A DNA stretch of 64,000 nucleotides from Staphylococcus schleiferi (GTDB lineage: Bacteria > Bacillota > Bacilli > Staphylococcales > Staphylococcaceae). Where the stretch lies: positions 2,458,244 to 2,522,243 of the forward strand of contig NZ_LR962863.1 in NCBI RefSeq assembly GCF_900458895.1. The letters run 5' to 3'. The notes beneath the pieces are model-generated. The model did no database searches, was not told the DNA's origin, and saw nothing but the letters and a program-made list of their open reading frames with translations. Numbering within the stretch: the first letter of the stretch is position 1; each line of letters begins with the position of its first letter. This document shows positions 28,226 to 37,316 of the stretch, piece by piece. The position numbers and the translations under genes were made by a program.

Positions 28226-29215
28226 ATGAAGAAATTACCATTAGCAAAGAAATTCACATCAGTCATTTTAGCCAATTTATTTCTATTAGTCCTCTCTATT
28301 CAATCGACAGCACATGCAGCAAAACCAGTTGACAATAATGAATTAAAATTAGTCACACACAACGTATATATGCTTCCTAAATCTTTGTATCCTAACTGGG
28401 GGCAAAGTATTCGTGCGGATCTCATCTCTCAATCTTTTTACATAAAAGGAAATGACGTTGTTATCTTAAACGAAGCATTTGATAATAGCGCATCAAACCA
28501 ACTATTAAATAATCTTAAAAATGAATACCCACATCAAACAGGTGTTTTAGGCCGCTCTAGATCGGGCTGGGATAGTACAGAAGGCAGTTACTCTAGCACT
28601 GTACTTGAAGACGGTGGTGTAGCAGTCGTAAGTAAATATCCAATTAAAGAAAGAATACAGCACGTTTTCCGTCGCGGTTGTGGTTTTGATAATGACAGCA
28701 ATAAAGGATTTGTATATACAAAAATTGAAAAAGATGGCAAAAATTTCCACGTTATCGGAACACATACACAAGCAGAAGATAGTCGATGTGGCGCAGGATA
28801 CGACAGAGAAATCCGCGCGGAACAAATGCGAGAAATCAGTACGTTTGTTAAAAATAAAAATATACCCAAAGATGAAGTCGTTTATATTGGTGGAGACCTC
28901 AATGTAAACAAAAATTCAACTTCTGGAGAATTTCAAGATATGCTTAAAAACTTAAATGTCAATGACGTGACTTATAAAGGACACACAAGTACATGGGATC
29001 CAGAAACAAATTACATCGCTCAATATAACTTCCCAAATGCCAAACCTGAATATTTAGATTATATCTTTGTAGATAAAGATCATAGACAACCAGGCCAACT
29101 TATTAATGAAGCAATCGATGCAAAAGCGCCAAGCTGGCATGTTTACGCTTTTCCTTATACTTACTACTATAATGACTTTTCAGATCATTATCCTGTGAGT
29201 GCTTACAGCCGTTAA
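28226..29215 (+). CDS. hlb: beta-toxin, neutral sphingomyelinase C
   Basis: This secreted 329-residue sphingomyelinase splits sphingomyelin of host membranes into ceramide and phosphocholine. A signal peptide ends at about STAHA. The DNase I-like fold is marked by THNVYMLP, VVILNEAFD (metal-binding Glu), GTHTQAED, YIGGDLNV and the catalytic His in FSDHYPVSAYS. Two cysteines (RGCGFDN, SRCGAGY) can form the family disulfide. ATG 28226 is chosen for the AAAGGAGTG site; upstream in-frame codons to 28205 lack one. No prophage interrupts it, although hlb is a common phage target in S. aureus. Confidence 0.95.
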   Translation: MKKLPLAKKFTSVILANLFLLVLSIQSTAHAAKPVDNNELKLVTHNVYMLPKSLYPNWGQSIRADLISQSFYIKGNDVVILNEAFDNSASNQLLNNLKNEYPHQTGVLGRSRSGWDSTEGSYSSTVLEDGGVAVVSKYPIKERIQHVFRRGCGFDNDSNKGFVYTKIEKDGKNFHVIGTHTQAEDSRCGAGYDREIRAEQMREISTFVKNKNIPKDEVVYIGGDLNVNKNSTSGEFQDMLKNLNVNDVTYKGHTSTWDPETNYIAQYNFPNAKPEYLDYIFVDKDHRQPGQLINEAIDAKAPSWHVYAFPYTYYYNDFSDHYPVSAYSR

Positions 29216-29274
29216 ATATTAAAATACATTTTTATTCAAAACAATTAAATATCTTTGATACTGAAAACTCCCAA

Positions 29275-29319
29275 AAAACATCCTCATTCTTTGTAATATC
29301 GCTAAATGAGGATGTTTTT
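29275..29319 (+). terminator. hlb terminator
   Basis: AAAACATCCTCATT/AATGAGGATGTTTTT, 14-pair stem with T-run, 60 bases after hlb. Confidence 0.85.
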
Positions 29320-29416
29320 ACATTTTATTAGTATAAAATTAATAATTTACAAGCACCGTGTTATTAAGGCTCTATACGAAATGAACTGAATCCGCTATTT
29401 AGCATAGCGTCAAAAT

Positions 29417-29457
29417 AAAAAACCCCGTACCTTTTAATAAGGCTTACGGGGTTTTTG
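29417..29457 (-). terminator. rpsF-ssb-rpsR terminator
   Basis: AAAACCCCGTA...TACGGGGTTTT with an inner CCTT/AAGG pairing and T-runs on both strands, 9 bases past the rpsR stop. Confidence 0.85.
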
Positions 29458-29465
29458 TGATTGGC

Positions 29466-29708
29466 TTACGCTTCGTCTTTAACGAATGGTAGTAATGCCA
29501 TATGACGTGCACGTTTGATCGCTGTAGTCAACATACGTTGATATTTAGCTGAAGTACCTGTAACACGACGTGGTAAAATTTTACCGCGTTCTGAGATAAA
29601 ACGTTTTAATAACTCAGTATCTTTATAGTCGATATGTGTAATACCGTTTGCTGTGAAATAACAAACTTTTTTACGACGACGACCGCCTCTTCTTGGTCCA
29701 CCTGCCAT
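29466..29708 (-). CDS. rpsR: 30S ribosomal protein bS18
   Basis: This 80-residue basic protein begins [18 protein letters not shown] and contains the S18 core [21 protein letters not shown]. It binds S6 on the platform of the small subunit. It is the last gene of rpsF-ssb-rpsR, 49 bases after ssb, with its own GGAGG, and is followed by a strong terminator. Length and sequence are normal for staphylococci. Confidence 0.97.
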   Translation of the reverse strand: MAGGPRRGGRRRKKVCYFTANGITHIDYKDTELLKRFISERGKILPRRVTGTSAKYQRMLTTAIKRARHMALLPFVKDEA

Positions 29709-29757
29709 GATTTGTGCCTCCCTTACTATAAAATGATTCTATACGTTCGCTAATTCA

Positions 29758-30258
29758 TTAAAATGGTAAATCATCATCGCTAATATCGATAGGACCATTC
29801 GCATTCGCAAATGGATTATCGTTATGTGCGGGTTGATTGTTATTTTGATATGACGAATTTTGACCTTGTTGTTGCCCACCGAAGCTCTGACCATAGCTTT
29901 GGAAATCATTGCCTTGATTAGAGTGACGTTGGTTTTGTGATTTTGGCTCAAGGAATTGAACACTGTCACATACCACTTCAGTGACGAACACACGTCGGCC
30001 TTCTTGGTTCTCATAACTGCGTGATTGTAAGCGACCATCAACGCCAGCTAAACTTCCTTTGAACAAAAAGTTGTTCACGTTTTCTGCTTGTTTACGAAAA
30101 ACTACACAGTTAATGAAGTCCGCTTCACGTTCCCCTTGCGCATTCGTAAACGTACGATTAATCGCTAGAGTAAAAGTCGCTACACTTACGCCTGAGGGTG
30201 TCGTTCTGTATTCTGGATCTTTAGTTAATCGACCTACTAATACGACTCTGTTAAGCAT
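29758..30258 (-). CDS. ssb: single-stranded DNA-binding protein
   Basis: This 166-residue SSB has an N-terminal OB fold (1-105: [37 protein letters not shown]). A Gln/Asn-rich flexible linker follows, then the acidic tip [11 protein letters not shown] that recruits replication and repair proteins. ATG 30258 is preferred to ATG 30264 because of spacing from GGGGGC and agreement with staphylococcal SSBs. It lies between rpsF and rpsR. Confidence 0.96.
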   Translation of the reverse strand: MLNRVVLVGRLTKDPEYRTTPSGVSVATFTLAINRTFTNAQGEREADFINCVVFRKQAENVNNFLFKGSLAGVDGRLQSRSYENQEGRRVFVTEVVCDSVQFLEPKSQNQRHSNQGNDFQSYGQSFGGQQQGQNSSYQNNNQPAHNDNPFANANGPIDISDDDLPF

Positions 30259-30282
30259 TTTCACGCCCCCATTATTATTCTA

Positions 30283-30579
30283 TTACTTATCTTCGTCTTC
30301 ACGGACAACGATGTAACGAATGATATCGTCATTGATTTTAGCTAAACGTTGGAATTCGTCAGTTGCTACGTTGTTGTCAGACTTAATACGTACGATGTTG
30401 TAATAACCATCTTTAAAGTCTTCAATTTCGTAAGCTAAACGACGTTTACCCCAGTCCTTCGTTTCTAATACTTCAGAACCTTCAGAAGCTAAAATTCCGT
30501 TAAAACGTTCAACTACTGCTTTACGCGCATCTTCCTCGATGTTCGGACGCACGATGTACATAATTTCATATGTTCTCAT
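30283..30579 (-). CDS. rpsF: 30S ribosomal protein bS6
   Basis: This 98-residue protein begins [20 protein letters not shown] and contains the S6 motif [18 protein letters not shown]. It pairs with S18 on the small-subunit platform. It heads the rpsF-ssb-rpsR operon. The leader contains GGCCGTATAGACC and AAGGAGG, a possible S6:S18-binding autoregulatory hairpin, though I could not verify the fold. Confidence 0.96.
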   Translation of the reverse strand: MRTYEIMYIVRPNIEEDARKAVVERFNGILASEGSEVLETKDWGKRRLAYEIEDFKDGYYNIVRIKSDNNVATDEFQRLAKINDDIIRYIVVREDEDK

Positions 30580-30923
30580 TTTATATTTGCACCTCCTTGT
30601 GGTCTATACGGCCTATCAATGAAATGATAAGCAAGGAATAATTTTCATTACTCACATTCAAAGATTGTACCACATCACATTACTTATTACAACATTAATC
30701 AGAAGATGTTCTATATTTCTCTTTATAGAGCATAAATGCTTTCCAAGTCATAAAAATCAAAAGATAAGATTTCGCATTACTTTTTTCACTCATTAGTAAA
30801 ACCAAAATATATTAATTTGTTTTTATGAACAATTAAGAAATAGTTAATTTAACTCAATATAAAAGCGTGCTATATTTTAAATGCTTACAACAAATAAAAA
30901 ACTGAATATGAAAGGGATTAATT
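30580..30923. other. divergent regulatory gap between rpsF and sbi
   Basis: This AT-rich stretch of 344 bases holds the rpsF leader on the left and the sbi promoter and ribosome site (GAAAGGGA) on the right. No open frame. Confidence 0.5.
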
Positions 30924-32192
30924 ATGAAAAACAAATACATAGCTAAATTATTAATGGGTGTTGCTACAGTATCTATCGCAACAATCGTATCAAACGGACA
31001 AGCTGACGCGAGCGAGCAAGTCCAAGAAAGTGCAAAATCTGGATTAGCACCTGCTGCTACTCAAACTTTTGAATCAGCAAAAGTTTCTCCAGAACAAAAA
31101 GCATTTTACCAAGTATTACATATGGAAGGTATCACTGAAGAACAACGTAATCAATATTTAAAACAATTGCACGAAGATAAAGAAAGTGCACAAAATGTTT
31201 ACTCTGAATCAATTAAAGACAGCCTACGTCCTGAGCGCCGTGTAGGTCAACAAAACGCTTTTTATGAAATTTTAAATAATGAAGACATCACTGACGAACA
31301 ACGTGATCGTTACATTTCACAAATTAAAGAAAATCCAGATGCAAGCCAAAAAGTATTTGATGAATCAGTAAACCAAACTGAAACAAAACCAGCTGAGCCA
31401 CAAATTGAACCTAAAGATTGGGAAAAACAATGGCAAGAACAACCTCAACAAGAAGAACAAAAACCTGAAGTTCCGAAAGTAGAAGAGAAAAAAGAACAAG
31501 ATAAACCTGAAGCCAAAACGCCTGAAGTTAAAGAGCAAGATAAACCTAAAGCACCTAAAGTAGAAGAACAAAAAGAGCAAGAAGCACCTGAAGCCAAAAC
31601 GCCTGAAGTGAAAAAAGAAGAGCAAAAACCTGAAGCACAACAACCTCAAGTGCAAAAACCTGAAGTTCAACATCAAGGTCAATCTCAAAACCAAGCAACA
31701 CCATCTCAACCTTCAGCTCCTGCTGTTCCAAAAGTTGAAGCACCTTCTAAACCTTCAACTTGGACAGATTACTGGAACTCATTTAAACGTCCGTTTGAAA
31801 ATGGTTACACTTACATCAAAGATAGCTTTAATAACGCTAAAAAATACGTAACTGATTCATATAAAAGCATTACAGAAAAATACAATAATGCAAAATACTA
31901 CTCAAAATTATACTTTAAATATAAAGATGCAATGGATATTGCTGTTTTAGCTTTATTGAATGATAAAGGTGCTAATGCATATATCACACCAATTAAAATA
32001 GATAAAAACAATGGTACTTTATATAATGCATATGCAAAAACAAGTAACTTTGTAACAAGTGGTATCAACACAGGAAAAGTATTATATACTTTATACCAAA
32101 AACCTCAAGCAGTTAAAGCAGCAATTACTACAGTTGAAACTGCACAAAAAGTTAAAAATGCTTTCAGTAGTATTTTATCAATCTTCAAATAA
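30924..32192 (+). CDS. sbi: Sbi-like immunoglobulin-binding protein without domains III-IV
   Basis: This 422-residue secreted protein closely follows S. aureus Sbi at both ends. A signal peptide (MKNKYIAKLLMGVATVSIAT...) ends at about QADA. Two three-helix Ig-binding repeats follow: EQKAFYQVLHMEGITEEQRN (about 56-100) and QQNAFYEILNNEDITDEQRD (about 108-150). Next comes a Pro/Lys/Glu-rich stretch with repeats of PEAKTPEVK (about 155-285), then the C-terminal Y domain (NAKYYSKLYFKYKDAMDIAV, SGINTGKVLYTLYQKP). The complement-binding helical domains III and IV of S. aureus Sbi have no counterpart; the text passes from repeat 2 straight into the proline-rich part. There is no LPXTG, so it is secreted or lipoteichoic-acid-associated. 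Confidence 0.85.
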   Translation: MKNKYIAKLLMGVATVSIATIVSNGQADASEQVQESAKSGLAPAATQTFESAKVSPEQKAFYQVLHMEGITEEQRNQYLKQLHEDKESAQNVYSESIKDSLRPERRVGQQNAFYEILNNEDITDEQRDRYISQIKENPDASQKVFDESVNQTETKPAEPQIEPKDWEKQWQEQPQQEEQKPEVPKVEEKKEQDKPEAKTPEVKEQDKPKAPKVEEQKEQEAPEAKTPEVKKEEQKPEAQQPQVQKPEVQHQGQSQNQATPSQPSAPAVPKVEAPSKPSTWTDYWNSFKRPFENGYTYIKDSFNNAKKYVTDSYKSITEKYNNAKYYSKLYFKYKDAMDIAVLALLNDKGANAYITPIKIDKNNGTLYNAYAKTSNFVTSGINTGKVLYTLYQKPQAVKAAITTVETAQKVKNAFSSILSIFK

Positions 32193-32199
32193 TCAATAC

Positions 32200-32231
32200 A
32201 AAAAGACTCGCACCCCCTAGCGAGTCTTTTT
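32200..32231 (+). terminator. sbi terminator
   Basis: AAAAAGACTCGC/GCGAGTCTTTTT around an 8-base loop, 8 bases after the stop. Confidence 0.88.
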
Positions 32232-32302
32232 ATTTAATATCAATTCATGTAGCATATTATTAAGCTCTAAATGACTTTAATTAAAGGTGGTGGCATTTTG
32301 TC

Positions 32303-32581
32303 ATGAGAAAAACAATGTATAGCTTTCATATATTAAGTAACACCCTTCTCGTATTATTCTTATTCATCCCTATTCCATTTTTAAATTATGAGGGTGGCGA
32401 TATTCTTTCTATTTATTTTCAAGTTTCATTAATACTATTCGTTCTTTCAGTCACTTTATATTTTTTAAACCAGAAAAATAGAAAAACGTGGATGATTAGT
32501 ACGATTCTATCAATCTTAAGTATTCTTATCGTTTTCCCAGTCGTATTTTTTTATTTATTTTTCGGAATACCGCCCGCTTAA
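32303..32581 (+). CDS. small membrane protein, unknown
   Basis: This 92-residue protein has three hydrophobic segments (about 8-25, 36-53, 65-88) and a Lys/Asn/Arg loop NQKNRKTWM. ATG 32303 follows AAAGGTGGTGG at about 12 bases. I do not recognise a family. It lies alone between sbi and a broken protease gene. Confidence 0.5.
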   Translation: MRKTMYSFHILSNTLLVLFLFIPIPFLNYEGGDILSIYFQVSLILFVLSVTLYFLNQKNRKTWMISTILSILSILIVFPVVFFYLFFGIPPA

Positions 32582-32683
32582 TCATAAACTTCTTTAGTCA
32601 CAAAATTTGTTATCATTAATTTAAAAGGCAATCTTAAAATAATAAATGATGCATCTGATTGCACGATGTTTCAACCTAAAAAA

Positions 32684-32726
32684 TAAACTGCGAAGTAGAG
32701 CCGGTGCACTCTACTTACACAGTTTA
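32684..32726. repeat. ACTGC...AAGT hairpin repeat, copy 1
   Basis: AACTGCGAAGTAGAG folds on CTCTACTTACACAGTT. A related hairpin lies at 57660-57697. It sits in the 32582-32952 gap, which otherwise has only a 63-codon frame running through this hairpin that I do not consider a gene. Confidence 0.5.
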
Positions 32727-32952
32727 AATTGGACGATGAATATCCTTTTTTCAGTTTATGTTTTGATCGATAACGACATTCTCTTTATATCGTCGTTATT
32801 ATTTTATATTTATATACTTTTATGGGTTAAGGGGTAAATGTTTTTTATACGAGATGGAAGGTTCTCTTATTTTATAAGTATCTCTTACGATTGAGTCTAA
32901 TTCGTAAATTCTAGGGTAAGTATTTAAAGCGATGAATCTTCTTTATATTTGC

Positions 32953-33652
32953 TTACTTTTGTATATTATCTTGGATGAATTTTTTTATTTGAGGTGTAAA
33001 GTAAACACCAAATGATTTTCTGTGAGGTGAATCTTGAATCTCTCTAGCATAAGAAACACCTATTGCTTCACCTTTTCCATTAACAATTGGTGAACCAGAA
33101 TTACCTGGCTCTGTAAAAGCGTCAAGTACAATCTCATTTCCTTTTACAGATACAACTTTACCAAATGATTCCAATAAATTATAGGCATGTTTATCCGGTT
33201 TTGGATAACCTATCATTGACATTGTCATGGTCAGCTAGCTTCAATACGCCTGCTTTTTCATTAAACTTCCAATTTTCTTCTGCTTTTTCTTTAACATGAA
33301 CAATCGCTAAATCTTCTTGACCAGGATACGGAATAACTTCTAATACGTTATAATTTCCAGCGTTGCTATTAAATCCTGTAGGGTGTAAGGCAGCTTTCGT
33401 TCCCACACCTTTACCAGGACCATTTACTACATGCTTATTTGTCACAATCGCATTCTTACCTACTACAAATCCTGTTCCATGTTTAAGTGCAACAACTGCA
33501 TTGTAAGGGCTTTTCGAGGCATCATGTATTTCCACAACATTTTTCTCTGCCTTTGCGAATGACTGATAAGCTTCTGTAAATGTACTACCTAGACCTAAAG
33601 AAATTATCATCGTAAATGTTGCTCAACCTTTGATCAAGATATTCTTATTCAA
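32953..33652 (-). pseudogene. Spl-type/V8-family serine protease, broken
   Basis: The gene would begin at TTG 33652 (AAAGGAGG upstream) with the signal NKNILIK typical of Spl proteases. It meets a TGA at 33623-33625, then continues IISLGLGSTFTEAY. The catalytic triad is complete: TNKHVV (His), PGQEDLAIVHV (Asp) and TEPGNSGSPI (Ser), and the C-terminus VYFTPQIKKFIQDNI is normal. A small deletion near 33200-33220 shifts the frame between NVNDRLS and MIGYPKPDKHAY. Spl enzymes are secreted proteases with narrow specificity. Two lesions mean no functional product. Confidence 0.82.
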
Positions 33653-34020
33653 TTTAAGCCTCCTTTAAATTTAATGTTGTTTTGTATCTAGATACATCTT
33701 TATTATATGTTTTTATTATAGGTTTATTAATTAACTACCAATTAACTATATATTAAATTTTTATTAAATAATATATAAAAAAGATGTGAATAGATTTTTT
33801 TAAAAAGGATAATATTAAAATAAAAAAACATGTAATGTTCTGTTTTAAAGTAAGGCATATTAAATCGCAATGTGTTAAGACTTATGAAAGCTTTCTAGGT
33901 ACAAATAGCATCTTATCACTTATAAAAAATGACACAACGCTTCAAATTCCGTAAGGCTTGAAAGGTTGTGTCATTGATTTTTATTTTATATACGTTCAAT
34001 CTACTGCTTCGTAATGAAAT
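33653..34020. other. gap with two-way terminator at 33931-33973
   Basis: GACACAAC(GC)TTCAA and TTGAAAGGTTGTGTC form a stem serving ychF on the minus strand. The remainder is AT-rich with the promoter region of the protease pseudogene. Confidence 0.6.
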
Positions 34021-35118
34021 TTATACGTTAAATCTGAAGTGCACGACATCGCCGTCCTGCATAATATAGTCCTTACCTTCTAAACGCATTTTACCAGCTT
34101 CTTTAGCACCTTGTTCACCGTTGTTGGCAACATAGTCCTCATAACTTGTTACTTCGGCACGAATAAAGCCACGCTCAAAGTCAGTGTGAATAATACCCGC
34201 ACATTGTGGTGCAGTCATGCCTTCTTTAAATGTCCATGCACGCACTTCTTGTACGCCAGCTGTAAAATAAGTCGCAAGTCCTAATAAATCATATGTTTTA
34301 CGAATTAAACGATTTAAACCAGGTTCTTCGATACCTAATTCTTCCAAGAACATCGCTTTATCTTCATCATCTAAAGTCGCAATTTCTTCTTCGATTTTAG
34401 CACTGATGACAATGACTTCTGAATCTTCACTCGCTGCATACTCACGAATGGCTTTTACTTTATCATTTTCAGCGTCATTGACCTCATCTTCACCTACGTT
34501 AGCAATATATAACATCGATTTAGACGTTAAAAGTTGTGCTTGGTTGACGTATTTTTGATCTTCTTCATTGAAATCAATACTACGCACGGGTTTACCGTTT
34601 TCAAGCGTTTCTTTAATTTGAGTTAAAATACGGACTTCATTCACGGCTGTTTTATCTTTTTGTTTCGCCATTTTTTCTAAACGTGGCAATCTTTTTTCTA
34701 CAGATTCTAAGTCAGCTAATACTAATTCCATATTGATAACTTCAATGTCTTCAATAGGATTCACACGTCCTGCTACGTGTGTCACGTTTTCATCATCAAA
34801 AGCGCGGACAACTTGGCAAATCGCATCGACTTCTCGAATATGAGATAAAAATTTATTACCTAAACCTTCCCCTTTTGACGCGCCTTTTACAATCCCGGCA
34901 ATATCTGTAAATTCGAAAGTCGTCGGTACTGTTTTCTTAGGATTAACTATTTTTTCTAATTCACTTAATCGTGTATCCGGTACTTCTACGATACCCACGT
35001 TAGGATCAATCGTAGCGAAAGGATAGTTTGCAGCAAGTGCACCTGCTTTAGTTATTGCATTAAAAAGTGTTGACTTCCCGACGTTAGGCAAGCCCACAAT
35101 ACCAGCTGTTAAGGCCAT
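34021..35118 (-). CDS. ychF: ribosome-binding ATPase YchF (OLA1)
   Basis: This 365-residue P-loop ATPase of the Obg/OLA1 group has G1 GLPNVGKST, G3 DIAGIVKGASKGEGLGN and a G4 position changed to NVGE (an ATP-preferring variant, in LYIANVGEDE). A coiled coil and the C-terminal TGS domain ending MQDGDVVHFRFNV complete it. It binds ribosomes and acts in stress and translation control. Its start overlaps the DUF951 stop by one base, so they form an operon with mscS. Confidence 0.95.
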   Translation of the reverse strand: MALTAGIVGLPNVGKSTLFNAITKAGALAANYPFATIDPNVGIVEVPDTRLSELEKIVNPKKTVPTTFEFTDIAGIVKGASKGEGLGNKFLSHIREVDAICQVVRAFDDENVTHVAGRVNPIEDIEVINMELVLADLESVEKRLPRLEKMAKQKDKTAVNEVRILTQIKETLENGKPVRSIDFNEEDQKYVNQAQLLTSKSMLYIANVGEDEVNDAENDKVKAIREYAASEDSEVIVISAKIEEEIATLDDEDKAMFLEELGIEEPGLNRLIRKTYDLLGLATYFTAGVQEVRAWTFKEGMTAPQCAGIIHTDFERGFIRAEVTSYEDYVANNGEQGAKEAGKMRLEGKDYIMQDGDVVHFRFNV

Positions 35119-35330
35119 TATTCATTCTCCTTCTCATTTGAACTCGCTTTGACGAGTATTTTTTTTAGTTTTTTATTAAAAGTTTGACGGGGGAGCATAA
35201 TGCTTCGATGACATTGCTCACATTTGATACGAATATCTGCGCCCATACGAATAATCTTAAACCGATTTGCACCACAAGCATGTTGCTTCTTCATCTCTAC
35301 TATATCATTTAATTCGTAATTTGATGACAC
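35118..35330 (-). CDS. DUF951 small protein
   Basis: This 70-residue basic protein has a zinc-ribbon-like pair: KKQHACGANRF and IKCEQCHRSIMLPR. DUF951 proteins are conserved next to ychF and mscS throughout Firmicutes, with unknown function; nucleic-acid binding is plausible from charge. Overlap with ychF implies coupled translation. Confidence 0.85.
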   Translation of the reverse strand: MSSNYELNDIVEMKKQHACGANRFKIIRMGADIRIKCEQCHRSIMLPRQTFNKKLKKILVKASSNEKENE

Positions 35331-35342
35331 ACATTTTCACCT

Positions 35343-36236
35343 CTATGATTCCGCGTTTTGTTGATCTTTATAGAGTTGGACAAGGGTCGGCATTGGTGCT
35401 TCAATCCCTTCAGCTTGTAAAAATTCTTTGAGTTCTCGTCGAAGAATACGTGAACCTGAAAAACTTTCACCTGGAAGCGTCTCTCCAGCGACACGAATTC
35501 TTACTTCATAGCTATTAAAAGTATCCACCCCTAAGACTTCTGGTGGCTCAATAAAGATGTCATACTTTTTCGGAATAGATTTTAAGAATATGTTCATTTT
35601 CTTTTCAACATCATCAATTTTTTCATTAATCGATACTGGAATATCAATCACTGAGACTCCATTTGTGACTGAAAAGTTGGTAACTTCACTCATCGTACCA
35701 TTTGGAATAATTGATAGCTCTCCTGTATATGACAGTATCCGTGTAGAACGTAAGCCAATCGCTTTCACTGTCCCCTCTGCAATAGGAGAACTATTATTTT
35801 TAATGCTGACATAATCACCCACATCGAATTGATTTTCAAAAATAATAAAGAAGCCTGTAATCACATCTTTAACAAGTGTTTGTGCACCGAAACCAATAGC
35901 GAGACCGACAACACCCGCTCCGGCTAAAATACTTTCAACGCTAATACCAAATTTACTGAGTACCGTCGTTAAAGTAATAAACCAAACCAGATAACCGACA
36001 ACATTTTGAACTAAAGTAATCAATGTTTTTGATCTTTTAGCACGATTTGATTTCGTCATCGCTCGGTTATTGACTTTAAAGAATTGTTCAATGACTTTAT
36101 TTAAAATACGCACGACAACAAAAGCAACAATGACATAAATGGCAATAATAATTAATTTTGTAAGTAAATTCGAGTATGTTTCAGGCTCTAATAACGGCTG
36201 AACCATACTTTCTATAACTGCTTTAAATTGATTCAT
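35343..36236 (-). CDS. mscS: small-conductance mechanosensitive channel, MscS family
   Basis: This 297-residue protein has three N-terminal membrane helices; TM3 carries AGAGVVGLAIGFGAQTLVKD, the pore-lining Gly/Ala pattern of MscS. A cytoplasmic beta/mixed domain follows (NQFDVGDYVSIKN, ATG-independent RVAGETLPG). It releases solutes on osmotic downshock. It sits 12 bases upstream of DUF951 and downstream of parB, the standard staphylococcal order. Confidence 0.92.
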   Translation of the reverse strand: MNQFKAVIESMVQPLLEPETYSNLLTKLIIIAIYVIVAFVVVRILNKVIEQFFKVNNRAMTKSNRAKRSKTLITLVQNVVGYLVWFITLTTVLSKFGISVESILAGAGVVGLAIGFGAQTLVKDVITGFFIIFENQFDVGDYVSIKNNSSPIAEGTVKAIGLRSTRILSYTGELSIIPNGTMSEVTNFSVTNGVSVIDIPVSINEKIDDVEKKMNIFLKSIPKKYDIFIEPPEVLGVDTFNSYEVRIRVAGETLPGESFSGSRILRRELKEFLQAEGIEAPMPTLVQLYKDQQNAES

Positions 36237-36303
36237 AACGACTCCCTTTCTCCATAATCACTTTCCCCTATTGGCGACACAATTGATTTCAAAGGCGCGG
36301 TTT

Positions 36304-37134
36304 TTACATTTTCTTCAATTGTTGAATCAATCTCCGATAATCACTTTCTGAATGAAATGTAAATGTAATCTCACCAACATTTTTCTTCATGGCAATCTCA
36401 ACTGAAGTCCCATATTGTTCCTGCAATTGCTGCTCGTGTTGACGTATCATGGCAGGTTTTTTAATGGCTCTCTGTTGCGGTTCTTCACGCTTTTTACTTG
36501 TTCCTAACAATTCGGCGACCACTTGTTCCAAATAGCGTACACTCCAAGACTCCCGGACGGATAAATTTGCATATTTTTCCATCTTTTTAACATCTTTAAG
36601 TGCTAATAGTGTCCGACCATGTCCAGATGAAATTGTACCTTCACGTATCAAAGTTCTAATCTTAACAGGTAATTTAAGTAGCCTCAACATATTCGCGATA
36701 TATGGTCGTGATTTTCCTAGTCTTTGCGCCACTTCCTGTTGTGTTAAATGCAATTCTGCCATTAATTGCTGATAACTCTCAGCCTCTTCTAATGGATTTA
36801 AATCTTCACGTTGTAAATTTTCAATAATTGCGAGCTCACGCATTTCTGCATCTGAAAACTTTTTAATAACGACAGGTATTTCCGTTAAACCCGCTTCAAG
36901 ACTTGCACGATATCGTCTCTCCCCGGCCACAATGTAATAACCTTGAACCGCATGGGTTACAATAATTGGTTGTAGAATACCGTGCTGTGTAATGGATTGC
37001 GCAAGTTCAGTGAGCTTTTCAGCATCAAAAGTCTTACGGGGTTGATAAGGGTTCGGTCTCAAATCATGTATCGCTATCATTTCGACATGTTGCGAAGTAC
37101 GCTGTGATGTTTCATTTTGATGGGTCACGTGCAT
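36304..37134 (-). CDS. parB: chromosome partitioning protein ParB (Spo0J)
   Basis: This 276-residue ParB has the N-terminal CTPase/ParB box RPNPYQPRKTF and GERRYRAS, ENLQREDLNPLEEA, a central helix-turn-helix (LTQQEVAQRLGKSRPYIANML) and a C-terminal dimer domain. It binds parS sites and loads SMC near the origin. ATG 37134 is preferred over TTG 37149 for spacing from GGGAG. I did not see a consensus parS in the window. A second ParB-family gene (noc) lies at 57.7 kb. Confidence 0.92.
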   Translation of the reverse strand: MHVTHQNETSQRTSQHVEMIAIHDLRPNPYQPRKTFDAEKLTELAQSITQHGILQPIIVTHAVQGYYIVAGERRYRASLEAGLTEIPVVIKKFSDAEMRELAIIENLQREDLNPLEEAESYQQLMAELHLTQQEVAQRLGKSRPYIANMLRLLKLPVKIRTLIREGTISSGHGRTLLALKDVKKMEKYANLSVRESWSVRYLEQVVAELLGTSKKREEPQQRAIKKPAMIRQHEQQLQEQYGTSVEIAMKKNVGEITFTFHSESDYRRLIQQLKKM

Positions 37135-37257
37135 CACCTGCTCCCACAAATTTTTTTACCATTCTATTTTACTGGTTGCATAGTTGAGACACAAGCCTTT
37201 ACGTTATTTTCAGGAGTTGCCAAAATTTTATCTAATCATAATTTTCTGAAAAATATG

Positions 37258-37286
37258 TTGACATCCTTTTTTGATTGATGTAAAGT
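37258..37286 (+). promoter_or_regulatory. metICFE promoter
   Basis: TTGACA (37258-37263), 17 bases, TAAAGT (37281-37286), about 30 bases before the T-box leader. Confidence 0.75.
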
Positions 37287-37316
37287 GTTTTTTACAAAGA
37301 AACAGTACAATATTCG

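Noticed and set aside
31365..31743. Open frames on the minus strand opposite the proline-rich part of the Sbi-like gene
   Set aside because: Their Phe/Leu/Arg-rich composition is a mirror of the Pro/Lys/Glu repeats; no ribosome site.
32646..32837. A 63-codon frame after sbi
   Set aside because: It runs through the AACTGC hairpin repeat and has no ribosome site; more likely intergenic.
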